Shown: positions 37,913 through 46,531 of the stretch, in pieces
Layout of the letters: each line of letters begins with the position of its first letter
How positions within the stretch are numbered: position 1 is the first letter of the stretch
Assembly (NCBI RefSeq): GCF_003208175.1
Contig: NZ_QKMR01000025.1
Location: 1-64,000, forward strand
Length of the DNA stretch: 64,000 bases
Reading direction: 5' to 3'
From: Ruminiclostridium sufflavum DSM 19573
Lineage (GTDB): Bacteria; Bacillota; Clostridia; Acetivibrionales; DSM-1351
Translations under genes and position numbers: made by a program
The notes under the pieces: model-generated
Databases searched by the model: none
Seen by the model: the letters and a program-made list of their open reading frames with translations, nothing else
What the model was told of the DNA's origin: nothing

Positions 37913-39436
37913 TCATCTCAATTTTATACTATCCTTTGTATATTTAACTATAGGATCAAGGAAAAACTCAAGGATTCTTCTTTCACCTGTTTTTATCTCT
38001 ACATTGACGGACATCCCCGAACAAATATTATTTTCTTTTCCTTCTATATCTATGGTGTTTTTCTCAAGACTTACCTTCATTTTGTAAACAGCACCCATTC
38101 TCTCATCATCTACTGAATCAGGACTGATATATACAACCCTCCCCTTTATTGTCCCGTACTTCTGAAATGAGAAGGTATCAAACTTTACTGCCGTCTCCTG
38201 ATTCACCTCTACAAAGCCTATATCCTTATTTAAAAGAGAGGCTTCTATTATCAGGGGAGTACCGTCGGGCACTATTGTCAGTACCGGCTCTGCCGGTGTT
38301 ACAACTCCGCCTATGGTGTTTTGAGCCAAGCCATGAACAGTACCGGCAACCGGGGAGTTTAAGGTTTGATACTGTTTGCTTTTTTCAGCCTTTTCCAGCT
38401 CACCCTCCAGCGAAGTGATTTTCTTGTCATTTTCCACAACTAAATCCATTGATGAAACACCTCTTTGATTCTCAACCTTCTCTAATTCAACCTTCGCCTC
38501 CTTCAGCTTATTTTCCGCCTGTTCGGCTGTAATTTTCTGAACGTCAAGCTGCTTTTCCATTAATTTGATATCATCATAAGCACTTTTCCAATTCAGCTCA
38601 AGCGTACTTTTTTCCCTGCTTACCGCCGCCTTTTGAGTCTCATAGTCCTTTTTCGCCAATTCCAATTCATTAAGCTTGTCCTGCCATTCCTTTTTTGCAA
38701 TGGCACCGGCATCATAGAGCTCCTTGCAGGTCTTTTCCTCTTCCTCTAGAATCAAAATGTTTTTTCCCACTCTTTTTAAATTGGCTGCCTCAACTCCGCC
38801 TGTTTCTATAAGTGCTTTTAAATTCTGTTCTTTAGCCTGCAATAATTTCAAGTTTTCTTCCAATCTTTTCACATTGGACTGCTCAATATCATACTGGTCT
38901 TCATACTGCAATACAAGCAGTGAAAGTGATTTCTGCTCGGTTGAATATTGAGTATCCCTTAACTGAGTCAAGCTAGACAGATTATTTTTGACTTCATCAG
39001 GCAGCATTGATTCTTCAACCAGCTTTTGTATGTCTTCTCCCTGCAGGGCCTTTTTCAGTAAATCTCTTTCAAGCCGGGCAGTCTCCAATGCTTTTTCTAT
39101 GCTTTGAACCTCGACATTTTTCATTGTTGAATCCAATTCTATTAAAACCTGACCCTCCTTAACCCTCTGTCCTTCTGATACATGTATTGCTGTTATTACC
39201 CCTTCCTCCAGCGGCTGAACCACCTTCAGCCTTCCGTCAGGGATAACCCTTCCCGCAGCAACAGCCACCTCATCAACTCTTCCCCAATATGCCCATAATA
39301 TCGCAATAACAAGTACTGAAAATATAAGCCAGATAACTGTCCTTCCCAGAGGTGAAGGAGGAGTTTCCGATATTTCCAAAGCCGCCGGAAGAAATTCGTA
39401 TTGAAGATTATCTCTCTTCTTAAAAATTTTTAACAT
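37913..39436 (-). CDS. HlyD-family membrane fusion protein
   Basis: 507 aa. A short cytoplasmic N-terminus, one membrane helix (about 32-50, TVIWLIFSVLVIAILWAYW), then a periplasmic-adaptor-type body: a biotinyl-lipoyl-like half (VVQPLEEGVITAIHVSEGQ), a long alpha-helical coiled-coil hairpin (about 110-345), the second lipoyl half (LNSPVAGTVHGLA) and a beta-barrel end. This is the HlyD layout of type I secretion. Its ATG overlaps the stop codon of the ABC transporter gene by 7 bp, so translation is coupled. In a single-membrane cell it would work without an outer-membrane channel; partner of the ABC gene by context. Confidence 0.9.
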   Translation of the reverse strand: MLKIFKKRDNLQYEFLPAALEISETPPSPLGRTVIWLIFSVLVIAILWAYWGRVDEVAVAAGRVIPDGRLKVVQPLEEGVITAIHVSEGQRVKEGQVLIELDSTMKNVEVQSIEKALETARLERDLLKKALQGEDIQKLVEESMLPDEVKNNLSSLTQLRDTQYSTEQKSLSLLVLQYEDQYDIEQSNVKRLEENLKLLQAKEQNLKALIETGGVEAANLKRVGKNILILEEEEKTCKELYDAGAIAKKEWQDKLNELELAKKDYETQKAAVSREKSTLELNWKSAYDDIKLMEKQLDVQKITAEQAENKLKEAKVELEKVENQRGVSSMDLVVENDKKITSLEGELEKAEKSKQYQTLNSPVAGTVHGLAQNTIGGVVTPAEPVLTIVPDGTPLIIEASLLNKDIGFVEVNQETAVKFDTFSFQKYGTIKGRVVYISPDSVDDERMGAVYKMKVSLEKNTIDIEGKENNICSGMSVNVEIKTGERRILEFFLDPIVKYTKDSIKLR

Positions 39437-41685
39437 ATCTCACCTCTCTCCTGCTGGCTATGCAAATAATAAAACAATCCCTTTTTCTGCAGAAGCTCTT
39501 CCTGAGAACCGTATTCAATCAGCTGCCCCCTGTCAATCGCCATAATCCTATCAGCATCCTTTAAGGTTGAAAGCCTGTGTGCAATAATGATAACCGTTCT
39601 TCCTCTGCAAATAGTTTTTAAATTTCTCTGGATAATACTTTCCGATTCATAATCCAAAGCGGATGTTGCCTCATCAAATATAAGAATTCTGGGATTGTTC
39701 AGAAGTGCCCTTGCTATCGCAATTCTTTGCTTCTGTCCGCCTGAAAGACCTGTTCCCTTTTCGCCTACCATTGTGTCATATGCCTCCGGCAGCTCAAGTA
39801 TAAATTCATGAGCTCCTGCAATTTTGGCGGCACGAATTACATCAGACATGCTTGCAGTCGGATTGTGAATGCAAATATTTTCGCGAACAGACAGGTTAAA
39901 CATGAAGTTTTCCTGCAGTACGACACCTATCTGTCTTCTCAGCCATGCCGTATCTGTAAGAGATATATCCACACCGTCGATTAATATCTTCCCTGCCTCA
40001 GGAACATACAGCCTCTGAATAAGCTTTGATATTGTGCTTTTGCCGGAGCCGCTTCTCCCTACAACTCCTACCATCGTTCCCGGCTTTATGTCAAAAGACA
40101 TATCTCTTATAACCTCCGAGCTGTCTAGCCTGTACCTGAACCGCACCTTCTCAAAGGATATCCTCCCGTTAATAGCCGGCAGTCTGGACTTTGACGCATC
40201 AACAGACGGCTCTGGCACAGTGTTGAATATATCACCCAATCGCTTTATAGAAAGTCCTGCCTGCTGAAAATCCTGCCATAGCTGTACAAAACGAAGTACA
40301 GGCCCGCTCACTCTCCCTGACAGCATTCTGAACGCTATTAGCTGTCCCACGGTAATTGTTCCGTTCATTACAAGATGTGCTCCATACCATAAAACCGCAA
40401 TATCGGTGCCTTTCTGTATAAGCTGTCCGACAGCTCCCGCATTTCCTGAAAGCAAAGCAGTCCTGAAGCTTGCTTTTGTATAATTTGCAAGAAGCCCTTC
40501 CCATCTGCTTTGCATTACAGGCTCCAAGGCAAAGGATTTAATAGTTTGCACCCCTGAAACGCTTTCAACTAAAAAAGACTGCTGCTCCGCGCCAGTATTA
40601 AACTTTTCGTCAAGCCTTTTTTTGAATAACGGCGTTATAAAGGCAGATAATGCAACAAATACAGGAAGTGATGCCAATACGATAAAGGTAAGGTTTGTGC
40701 TGTAAATCAGCATAACGGTAATATATACAATCAGAAACAGAATATCCAGTACCGATGTCAGCGGCGCTCCCGTAAGAAAGTGCCTTATATTTTCCTGCTC
40801 TCTTACTCTGGCTATTGTATCTCCCACTCTTCTGGTCTCAAAATACCTCAGCGGAAGCTTAAACAAATGCCTTACCAGCCTGACTCCCAGTATTATATCT
40901 ATCCGGCTTGTTGTATGTGTGAACACATAGCTTTTTGCTATACCCATTACTGTTTCAAATACAGCAATTATAATCAATCCGACGGCAAGAACATTTAATG
41001 TGGTAACACCGTTATGTACAAATACCTTGTCTATCACCACCTGTGTGATTATAGGCGAAAAAAGGCCGAAAATCTGCAGTGTAAATACTGCCACAAGTAC
41101 CTCGGCCAAAGGCCTTTTAAATTTCAGTATTGTCGGGATAAACCACCTTATGCCAAACTTGCGGTTATCCTCCTTGTTATTTCTGTTAACAAACAATATT
41201 ATTTTTCTGTTCCAGATTTTTTTAAATTCATCTTCAGATAAAGCTCTCGGTAAATTTTCACCTGCAAAAAGCAAAAGCACCTTATCGCCTTCAATTTTTG
41301 CCACAATAAAAAACTCTCCTTGATTATTCCCGGCTATCGCAGGCAAGGACAGCCTCCGAAGCTTTTTGAAATCCGTATTCACCGCTCTGGCTTTGAGCTC
41401 CAGCTCCTTTGCCGCCCGAAGTATATCAAGCTCCTTCATGCCATCGGCTCCTATTGCCAGTGAATGCTTAATCTGTTCTGGATCTGCATTAACTCTGTGA
41501 AACCTTGCAACAGTAATAAAGCAATATAAGCCCGAATCAATGCTTTTCTTATTTTCCCCGCTGCTTTTATTCTGTAACGGCTGCTCGGTGCCATCCTGCT
41601 TTGGCACTTGTTTATTTTCCTTGTCCTTCACTGAATTCACAGATATCTTTTCATCTGTTATTTTTTCTTCAACTTTATCAAGCAT
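39430..41685 (-). CDS. HlyB-type ABC exporter with degenerate C39-like domain
   Basis: 751 aa. After a polar N-terminus (1-48), residues 49-150 form a C39-like domain very close to that of HlyB: DSGLYCFITVARFHRVNADP and LELKAR. The protease Cys is replaced (Ser51) and the catalytic His is missing (Phe125 in GEFFIVAKI), so it cannot cleave leaders. Instead, as in HlyB, it should bind RTX-type substrates. Six membrane segments lie at about 200-470, and the ATPase at 500-751 has GRSGSGKST, LSGGQKQR and LIFDEATSALD. GAGAGGG precedes the ATG. Operon with the HlyD-like gene. No substrate gene adjoins; the FrpC-like protein at 1-1566 is a candidate. Confidence 0.92.
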   Translation of the reverse strand: MLDKVEEKITDEKISVNSVKDKENKQVPKQDGTEQPLQNKSSGENKKSIDSGLYCFITVARFHRVNADPEQIKHSLAIGADGMKELDILRAAKELELKARAVNTDFKKLRRLSLPAIAGNNQGEFFIVAKIEGDKVLLLFAGENLPRALSEDEFKKIWNRKIILFVNRNNKEDNRKFGIRWFIPTILKFKRPLAEVLVAVFTLQIFGLFSPIITQVVIDKVFVHNGVTTLNVLAVGLIIIAVFETVMGIAKSYVFTHTTSRIDIILGVRLVRHLFKLPLRYFETRRVGDTIARVREQENIRHFLTGAPLTSVLDILFLIVYITVMLIYSTNLTFIVLASLPVFVALSAFITPLFKKRLDEKFNTGAEQQSFLVESVSGVQTIKSFALEPVMQSRWEGLLANYTKASFRTALLSGNAGAVGQLIQKGTDIAVLWYGAHLVMNGTITVGQLIAFRMLSGRVSGPVLRFVQLWQDFQQAGLSIKRLGDIFNTVPEPSVDASKSRLPAINGRISFEKVRFRYRLDSSEVIRDMSFDIKPGTMVGVVGRSGSGKSTISKLIQRLYVPEAGKILIDGVDISLTDTAWLRRQIGVVLQENFMFNLSVRENICIHNPTASMSDVIRAAKIAGAHEFILELPEAYDTMVGEKGTGLSGGQKQRIAIARALLNNPRILIFDEATSALDYESESIIQRNLKTICRGRTVIIIAHRLSTLKDADRIMAIDRGQLIEYGSQEELLQKKGLFYYLHSQQERGEIC

Positions 41686-41802
41686 TAACCAAACCCTCTC
41701 TTAGTTCCTTAAACACCCGGATTATGCATATCCCTTTTATTCTGAAATCCATAAGAAATGAAGCCAAAAGCATAATCAGCCAAAGAAACAATAGAATATC
41801 CT

Positions 41803-41846
41803 TTCGATATTTTATCGTATGAAGGCTTGAAGCCATTATTGACTTT
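41803..41846. repeat. Dispersed repeat, right-end fragment (copy D)
   Basis: CGATATTTTATCG hairpin, then GAAGGCTTGAAGCC and ATTGACTTTA, matching the right ends of copies A and B in order. No left end is recognisable, so this is a truncated or decayed copy. Confidence 0.5.
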
Positions 41847-41959
41847 ATATTAAGAAGCTTAAAGAATTAACAAATTAAATAATTTATAACATTTACACTA
41901 AAATTATATCTATATTTTCAAGTAAAAGCAATAATCTTACATTTTTGTTGACAAAATAA

Positions 41960-41985
41960 AAATCAGATATATATTTATCTGATTT
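41960..41985 (-). terminator. Terminator of the NUDIX gene
   Basis: AAATCAGATA (41960-41969) and TATCTGATTT (41976-41985), perfect 10-bp arms with a T-rich minus-strand tail (TTTTTATTTTG). About 60 bp after the NUDIX stop. Confidence 0.75.
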
Positions 41986-42045
41986 AGCGGAGAATTAAAT
42001 ACCTTTTAATGAGGTCCTTCCGGATTTAATTATTTCATTTCTTCC

Positions 42046-42522
42046 CTATATTCCATAAAAGGAGTATTCTCCGTTTTTTTCCCTTGATACAAACGGAATA
42101 TTTTTAAGGGCATGGTCAGAATTGTCAATAACCCCTTTAAGAATTACCCTCGTTAAGTCAGGAACCTCGGGGGATTTTAAGGCTTCATGTATGTCCATAA
42201 ACAGAGCCTCATTGTTTTCCATGTTATCAGATTGGGGAGTTCCTGATACATAGTCCATTAAAAACACCGCATACCAATCCTTAAGATTAAATCTCACACC
42301 TGCCAGCCTTGCAGGTTCTGCAATAACTGTCGTCTCTTCAAAAATCTCACGGCGCAGTGCATCCTGTGGAGTCTCCCCCACTTGAACATATCCGCCCGGT
42401 ATTATAAGCTTACCTTTTCCCGCACCGTAGGTATGCCTTACCAATAACACTTCATTTCCCTTCATGACAATTCCGCCCACAGATTGGCACCAGCTTGTAT
42501 TCTCCTCGTGATTTATATTCAT
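42046..42522 (-). CDS. NUDIX hydrolase
   Basis: ~158 aa, cytoplasmic. The NUDIX box reads GYVQVGE, seven residues, REIFEETTV: the Gly, the Glu of GX5E and the REUXEE metal-binding core are all present, while the usual Gly after EE is a Thr. It should hydrolyse a nucleoside diphosphate linked to another moiety; the substrate cannot be told. The frame runs back to 42642, but AAAGGAA stands nine bases before the ATG at 42522, and homology begins at that Met (MNINHEENTSWCQSVGGIV). Transcribed alone, with a terminator on either side. Confidence 0.9.
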   Translation of the reverse strand: MNINHEENTSWCQSVGGIVMKGNEVLLVRHTYGAGKGKLIIPGGYVQVGETPQDALRREIFEETTVIAEPARLAGVRFNLKDWYAVFLMDYVSGTPQSDNMENNEALFMDIHEALKSPEVPDLTRVILKGVIDNSDHALKNIPFVSREKNGEYSFYGI

Positions 42523-42654
42523 AACAGTAATTCCTTTCACTATGCAAAAGTACAAAATAAATTTAAATTTGGCTTTATAAAATATAACACTATTAAGCAA
42601 AGTATGCAAACCAAAATTTGAGGCTTTCCGGCTTAACCACAAGATACTCTGAAA

Positions 42655-42690
42655 AAATCCGGAAACACTTCACAAAGTATCTCCGGATTT
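42655..42690 (-). terminator. Terminator of the KAS III / alcohol dehydrogenase operon
   Basis: AAATCCGGA (42655-42663) and TCCGGATTT (42682-42690), perfect arms around an 18-nt loop; the minus strand continues TTTTTC. Confidence 0.75.
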
Positions 42691-42726
42691 AATATGTATA
42701 CTGGCAAATTATAAACTAATTATTTA

Positions 42727-43770
42727 TCATGGCTTAATAATTATCTTTATTACATTTTCACTTCTGTTTTCAAATAATTTTACGGCTTCTTCAATCTGCT
42801 CCAAATCCATTCTGTGTGTAATAAGAGGTCTTAAATCTATTTGCCCTGACATAACCAGACTAATTAATCTCTTCATATAACCCACATACGCAAGCCCCAT
42901 ACTTATATTAACATTCCTCATAAATACCTGGGATAACGGCAGCGAAACATCTGTGCCGGTAATGCCGACCAGTGAAACATTTCCGTTTATTTTCACACTT
43001 TTTACAGCCTGCCGTATAGCAATCTCGGAGCCTGATGCATCTATTGCGGCATCAGCCCCCCTGCCATTAGTCAAATTCATTACATAGCCGGCGGCATCCT
43101 CCTCCTCAGAGCTTAAAACATGGGTCGCTCCCAATTTTTTTGCCATTTCCATTCTGAATTTGTCTTTCCTGCCAACAGCAATAATCCTGTATGGATTAAA
43201 CAGCTTTGCTGCCACAACAGAGCACAAGCCCACAGGCCCCGCTCCGAATATGACAGCTGTATCTCCCGGGCTGACCTTCCCTCGGACTGCAGCCGTATAC
43301 CCTGTAGTTAAAATGTCCGAAATAAATATTACCTGCTCGTCTTCAAGGACATCAGGAACATGCACCAGACAGGAATCTGCAAACGGGACTCTTATGTACT
43401 CCGCATGTGTCCCGGACAAATCTCCCAGTTCCTTTCCGCTGCCGTGTATTCCGCCATTAAGGCAGTGTGAAATATTTCCCTCAATACAATTTTCACAGCA
43501 TCCGCAAAAGGGTGCCGGCGGTCCGATTACTCTGTCGCCCTCTTTGAAATTCTTAACCGCCTTTCCCGCTTCCTCAACTACCCCAACATATTCATGCCCT
43601 AAAACATATCCCGGAGTTGATGGAATAATACCGTGTATTAAATGCAAATCACTTCCGCAAATAGTTGTAAGAGTTATTTTAATAATTACATCAGTGTCAT
43701 TTCTCAATTGCGGTTTTTCCACATCCCTGAGCTCATACTCATGTATTCCTGAAAAGTAAAGTGCCTTCAT
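42727..43770 (-). CDS. Zinc-dependent medium-chain alcohol dehydrogenase
   Basis: ~347 aa. Catalytic zinc ligands are visible in CGSDLHL and GHEYVGVVEE, and the structural zinc site is the four-Cys lobe CGCCENCIEGNISHC. The Rossmann motif is GAGPVGLCSVVAA. The tail of the barrel (ASGSEIAIRQAV, LVGITGTDVSLP) is typical of zinc-threonine/secondary-alcohol dehydrogenase relatives. The ORF runs to 43818, but the family sequence begins at the ATG at 43770 (MKALYFSG), with an AGGA site a little far upstream. It follows the ketoacyl-synthase III gene by 66 bp, so the two are likely an operon: one condensing and one reducing step on a small keto compound is a reasonable guess, not a demonstrated pathway. 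Confidence 0.9.
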   Translation of the reverse strand: MKALYFSGIHEYELRDVEKPQLRNDTDVIIKITLTTICGSDLHLIHGIIPSTPGYVLGHEYVGVVEEAGKAVKNFKEGDRVIGPPAPFCGCCENCIEGNISHCLNGGIHGSGKELGDLSGTHAEYIRVPFADSCLVHVPDVLEDEQVIFISDILTTGYTAAVRGKVSPGDTAVIFGAGPVGLCSVVAAKLFNPYRIIAVGRKDKFRMEMAKKLGATHVLSSEEEDAAGYVMNLTNGRGADAAIDASGSEIAIRQAVKSVKINGNVSLVGITGTDVSLPLSQVFMRNVNISMGLAYVGYMKRLISLVMSGQIDLRPLITHRMDLEQIEEAVKLFENRSENVIKIIIKP

Positions 43771-43836
43771 ATTGTAAATATCCTCGCTTTCCTGAGTTTT
43801 TACAGGCTGTTTCCGCATGAAAACAGCGCATTATAT

Positions 43837-44847
43837 TTATTTCCCCCATCTTAAAATTGCTGCAATATGATTTTCACCCGCTCCCGATGAAGCAAGAAGA
43901 AGCTTGCTTCCGTCCTTCAGCATTCCTCTTTCAGCAGCCTCAGACAAATTTACCGGGATTGTCGCAGATGCAATATTTCCATACTTGCTGAAGGACTGAT
44001 AGGAATTGTCCGGCAATATGCCCACAGAATCCCTCCATGCGGCATGAGCCCAATGGCACGGCTGATGAGACAAAAACAAATCAATATCCTTGGCATTCAT
44101 TTTAGTTTTTTCCAGCAGCTTGTCCAAAACAAATCTCATATGCTCCACAGAACCTTTCCCTATTTCTCTGGTCATGTCCTTGTCAAAGGTTAACAGCGGT
44201 TTTTCTAAAGATGACATAAAGTGTCTGCGGTCATATGCTTTTGGCTGCCTTAATTGCAAGGTAAAGCCCTTATGGTACTCCCCATGTGAATTACAGTAAG
44301 ATGCCATATATCCCCTGCCGTCTGTTACCGGCCCCAGAACCGCAGCTCCTGCTGCATCTCCCAGATAGCAGCATTGATAATCACTGTAATCTATCATATG
44401 TGAACAAAAGGCTGAGGTTATAATCAATATTTTTTTAAATTCCCCTGCGGCAATTAAGTTAGAGGCCGTGACAACCATTGTCACAAAGCTCGAACAGCAA
44501 GTATCCACAGTCCATGCCCCCGCATTTTTAAGCCCCAGTTTGTACTGTACAATACATGCATTGCCGGGAAGGATTTCATCCTGCGACATTGACTGAACCA
44601 TTACCAAATCAATTTCATCCGCTGACACACCTGCGGTTTCCATAGCCCGTCTTCCGGCTTCTGCTTCTGCATCGGAAGGAAGCATTTCCTCCGGAAAAAC
44701 CCTTCTTTCCTCGATATTATCAAAAGGATTCTTTCCTTCTTTGAGGTCTGTAAACTTAATATTTTTCCAATAATCATTTTTTCTTACTTTTTCAGGTACA
44801 AATGCTGCCACTCCAAGTATTCCTGCTGAAATTAATGAATTATTCAT
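43837..44847 (-). CDS. 3-oxoacyl-ACP synthase III family protein (FabH-like)
   Basis: 336 aa, thiolase fold. The active site is complete: Cys in DTCCSSFV, His in SHQPCHWAHAAW and Asn in KYGNIASATIP. The usual glycine-rich ends are present (GDAAGAAVLG, LLASSGAGENHIAAILRWG). It is too diverged from housekeeping FabH, and lies outside any fatty-acid cluster, so it is likely a specialised KAS III that joins an acyl-CoA to an ACP- or CoA-bound extender. The TAGGAGG site precedes the ATG. Downstream partner: zinc alcohol dehydrogenase. Immediately upstream lies repeat copy B, which may sit inside its leader. Confidence 0.88.
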   Translation of the reverse strand: MNNSLISAGILGVAAFVPEKVRKNDYWKNIKFTDLKEGKNPFDNIEERRVFPEEMLPSDAEAEAGRRAMETAGVSADEIDLVMVQSMSQDEILPGNACIVQYKLGLKNAGAWTVDTCCSSFVTMVVTASNLIAAGEFKKILIITSAFCSHMIDYSDYQCCYLGDAAGAAVLGPVTDGRGYMASYCNSHGEYHKGFTLQLRQPKAYDRRHFMSSLEKPLLTFDKDMTREIGKGSVEHMRFVLDKLLEKTKMNAKDIDLFLSHQPCHWAHAAWRDSVGILPDNSYQSFSKYGNIASATIPVNLSEAAERGMLKDGSKLLLASSGAGENHIAAILRWGK

Positions 44848-44874
44848 TTGAAGCCTCCTAAAATAAGTTAATAA

Positions 44875-45033
44875 AAAAGTCAGTTACTATTGCCTGAAAG
44901 GCGATAGCTTGAGGCCAAAGCCTCCTTAAGTCACAAAACAAGCTCAAACCCAAACTGCGTAAAGCAGCCCGCTTAAAAGCTTGCGCCCCGATATTCTACC
45001 GTCACGGAGGCATGAACTGTAATAGGCTTTAGT
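44875..45033. repeat. Dispersed structured intergenic repeat, copy B
   Basis: Left end AAAAAGTCAGTTACTATTGC, right end GAACTGTAATAGGCTTTAG. Within are ATTGCC-TGAAA-GGCGAT (hairpin), CTCAAACCCAAACTGCGT, GCTTAAAAGCTT and CGATATTCTACCG, the same block order as copy A. It is ~160 bp long and lies just upstream of the KAS III gene. Confidence 0.65.
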
Positions 45034-45111
45034 CATGCTATTATCTTATAATATATATAAATTTATAATTATGGTATATTATGTAACAATAGCACAGCTT
45101 ATTATAACTTA

Positions 45112-45140
45112 TTGCTATTAATTATTTTGTAATTTATAGT
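45112..45140 (+). promoter_or_regulatory. Candidate promoter for the deiminase-family gene
   Basis: TTGCTA (45112-45117), 17 bp, TATAGT (45135-45140). It implies a long leader of about 230 nt before the ATG at 45381, containing a 24-codon frame at 45202. Confidence 0.4.
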
Positions 45141-45201
45141 CATAAAATGCAAGTATTACAAAATATATATATAACTTTGGCATGAAAGTCCAGCGGAAAT
45201 A

Positions 45202-45276
45202 ATGAAAACAAATGTAAAAGCAAAAAATCCAGAAAAACCATCTTTATTGGTATTTGTGTCCTGCAAGGACATGTAA
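45202..45276 (+). CDS. Possible 24-aa leader peptide
   Basis: A short ATG frame reads MKTNVKAKNPEKPSLLVF followed by VSCKDM, with a modest site (GCGGAAAT) before it, within the leader of the deiminase gene. A small hairpin GTCCT-GCA-AGGAC overlaps its end. It could be a regulatory peptide, a small product peptide or chance. Confidence 0.2.
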   Translation: MKTNVKAKNPEKPSLLVFVSCKDM

Positions 45277-45380
45277 ATCATCAGTATAAGCTGATCCATC
45301 CTTTTTACAGCTATTCAGTACGATTTAAAATCATACATTATGGGAATAATACAAAAAAAATAAAACAGGAGTTAATTAAT

Positions 45381-46310
45381 ATGATTATAAATAATCTGGA
45401 AAGATATGGAGCTGAAAAGCTTGGCCATTTAAAGAAAGTGATGCTGCATAGTCCTGAGTATTCAATCAGAAGAGTAAAGGAAACAAATCTGCAGTTTTAC
45501 CTTTTTGATAAGGTACCGGACTACGATCGTTTTATTGACGAACACTATGCCTATCGAAAGCTTTTGACAGATAACGGAGTGGAGGTTTATGAACTATCGG
45601 ACCTAATAGTCAATAACCGCGAGCTAATGTCCTACCTTCCCAACCTTCCATACTTGAACGATTCATCAGTCATAACAAGCAAAGGAGCAGTTATATCAAC
45701 GATGTGCCCTGGCGGACGGCAATATGAAGAAATAGTTGTTAGGGAGGCACTGACGACTCTTGCTATTCCTATCCTGCATGACTGCGGGCCGGGAGAACAG
45801 TTTGAGGGCTTGATTACCTTATCCCCCGATACTCTCTTCGTAGCAGATACAGAACGACATAGCAAGGAATCCGTTGAGCGCTTTTTCATTTTTGCCCTGC
45901 AGCACTTTCAGAATATAGTTTATGTAGAAATACCGCAAGCCAGGCGTTTCATGCATCCAGACATGATATTCAACAGAATATCCGATCAATTGGGGTTAGT
46001 TTTTCCACCTGCCTTTCTCAATTGCTGGCTTGTCCAAAAAAACAGACGGCAAAAAATTGATTTTATGACCTGGTCAAAACGGAGAAATATGGAACTAATT
46101 CCTATATCCGATGAAGAACAGCAAAAATGGGGCACATCGTTTGTTACTCTGGGACCCAACCATGTCATCAATTATGATATTTCTTTAAAGCCTACAACCC
46201 AGAAGATACTGGAATCAATGGGGGTCCGGTTCACCCAATTCCACCCTGATGCTTTGCTGGCTGGCGGCGGCAGCCTTAGGTGCCTCACACTAAGACTTTT
46301 ACGCGAGTAA
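45381..46310 (+). CDS. Arginine deiminase / amidinotransferase family protein
   Basis: 309 aa of the guanidino-group modifying (ADI/amidinotransferase) superfamily. The catalytic residues of this pentein fold can be placed: Asp in YLNDSSVI, Glu in GEQFEGLI, the HxD of MHPDMIF and the nucleophile Cys in GGGSLRCLTL at the C-terminus. It is shorter and more diverged than housekeeping ArcA (~400 aa), and no arginine catabolism genes adjoin. Its natural substrate might be arginine, a methylated arginine or a peptidyl guanidino group. AGGAG lies eight bases before the ATG. Alone between its promoter and a strong terminator. Confidence 0.83.
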   Translation: MIINNLERYGAEKLGHLKKVMLHSPEYSIRRVKETNLQFYLFDKVPDYDRFIDEHYAYRKLLTDNGVEVYELSDLIVNNRELMSYLPNLPYLNDSSVITSKGAVISTMCPGGRQYEEIVVREALTTLAIPILHDCGPGEQFEGLITLSPDTLFVADTERHSKESVERFFIFALQHFQNIVYVEIPQARRFMHPDMIFNRISDQLGLVFPPAFLNCWLVQKNRRQKIDFMTWSKRRNMELIPISDEEQQKWGTSFVTLGPNHVINYDISLKPTTQKILESMGVRFTQFHPDALLAGGGSLRCLTLRLLRE

Positions 46311-46390
46311 GCAGAAAAGAATTAATGTCTATCGTTAAACCTCCAAACAGAATCATTTTGTTTTTGATTAATGTTAGTCCAATTACATTA

Positions 46391-46429
46391 AAATCCAGAA
46401 ACGCTTATCAACCAAGCGTTTCTGGATTT
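46391..46429 (+). terminator. Strong terminator after the deiminase gene
   Basis: Perfect 16-bp arms AAATCCAGAAACGCTT (46391-46406) and AAGCGTTTCTGGATTT (46414-46429) around a 7-nt loop, followed by ACTTTTTAT. The minus-strand tail TTTTAATG is weaker, but it may also serve nrdJ. Confidence 0.92.
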
Positions 46430-46531
46430 ACTTTTTATATTCTGCAGCTCATGTGCAAGTTGATTTTTTGTCAGTTTTTTTACAAAATCCTTTAATATCA
46501 ATGTATTCAGAGTTTACTATATCGGAAGTTA

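Larger units (their letters stand above)
41686..42045. other. Intergenic region upstream of the exporter operon
   Basis: About 360 bp without a gene. It contains the repeat fragment (copy D, 41803-41846), the NUDIX terminator (41960-41985), and presumably the exporter promoter, for which no clear consensus was found. Confidence 0.5.

Noticed and set aside
46280-46495. 71-codon plus-strand frame after the deiminase gene
   Set aside because: It overlaps the deiminase stop and the strong terminator; not a gene.
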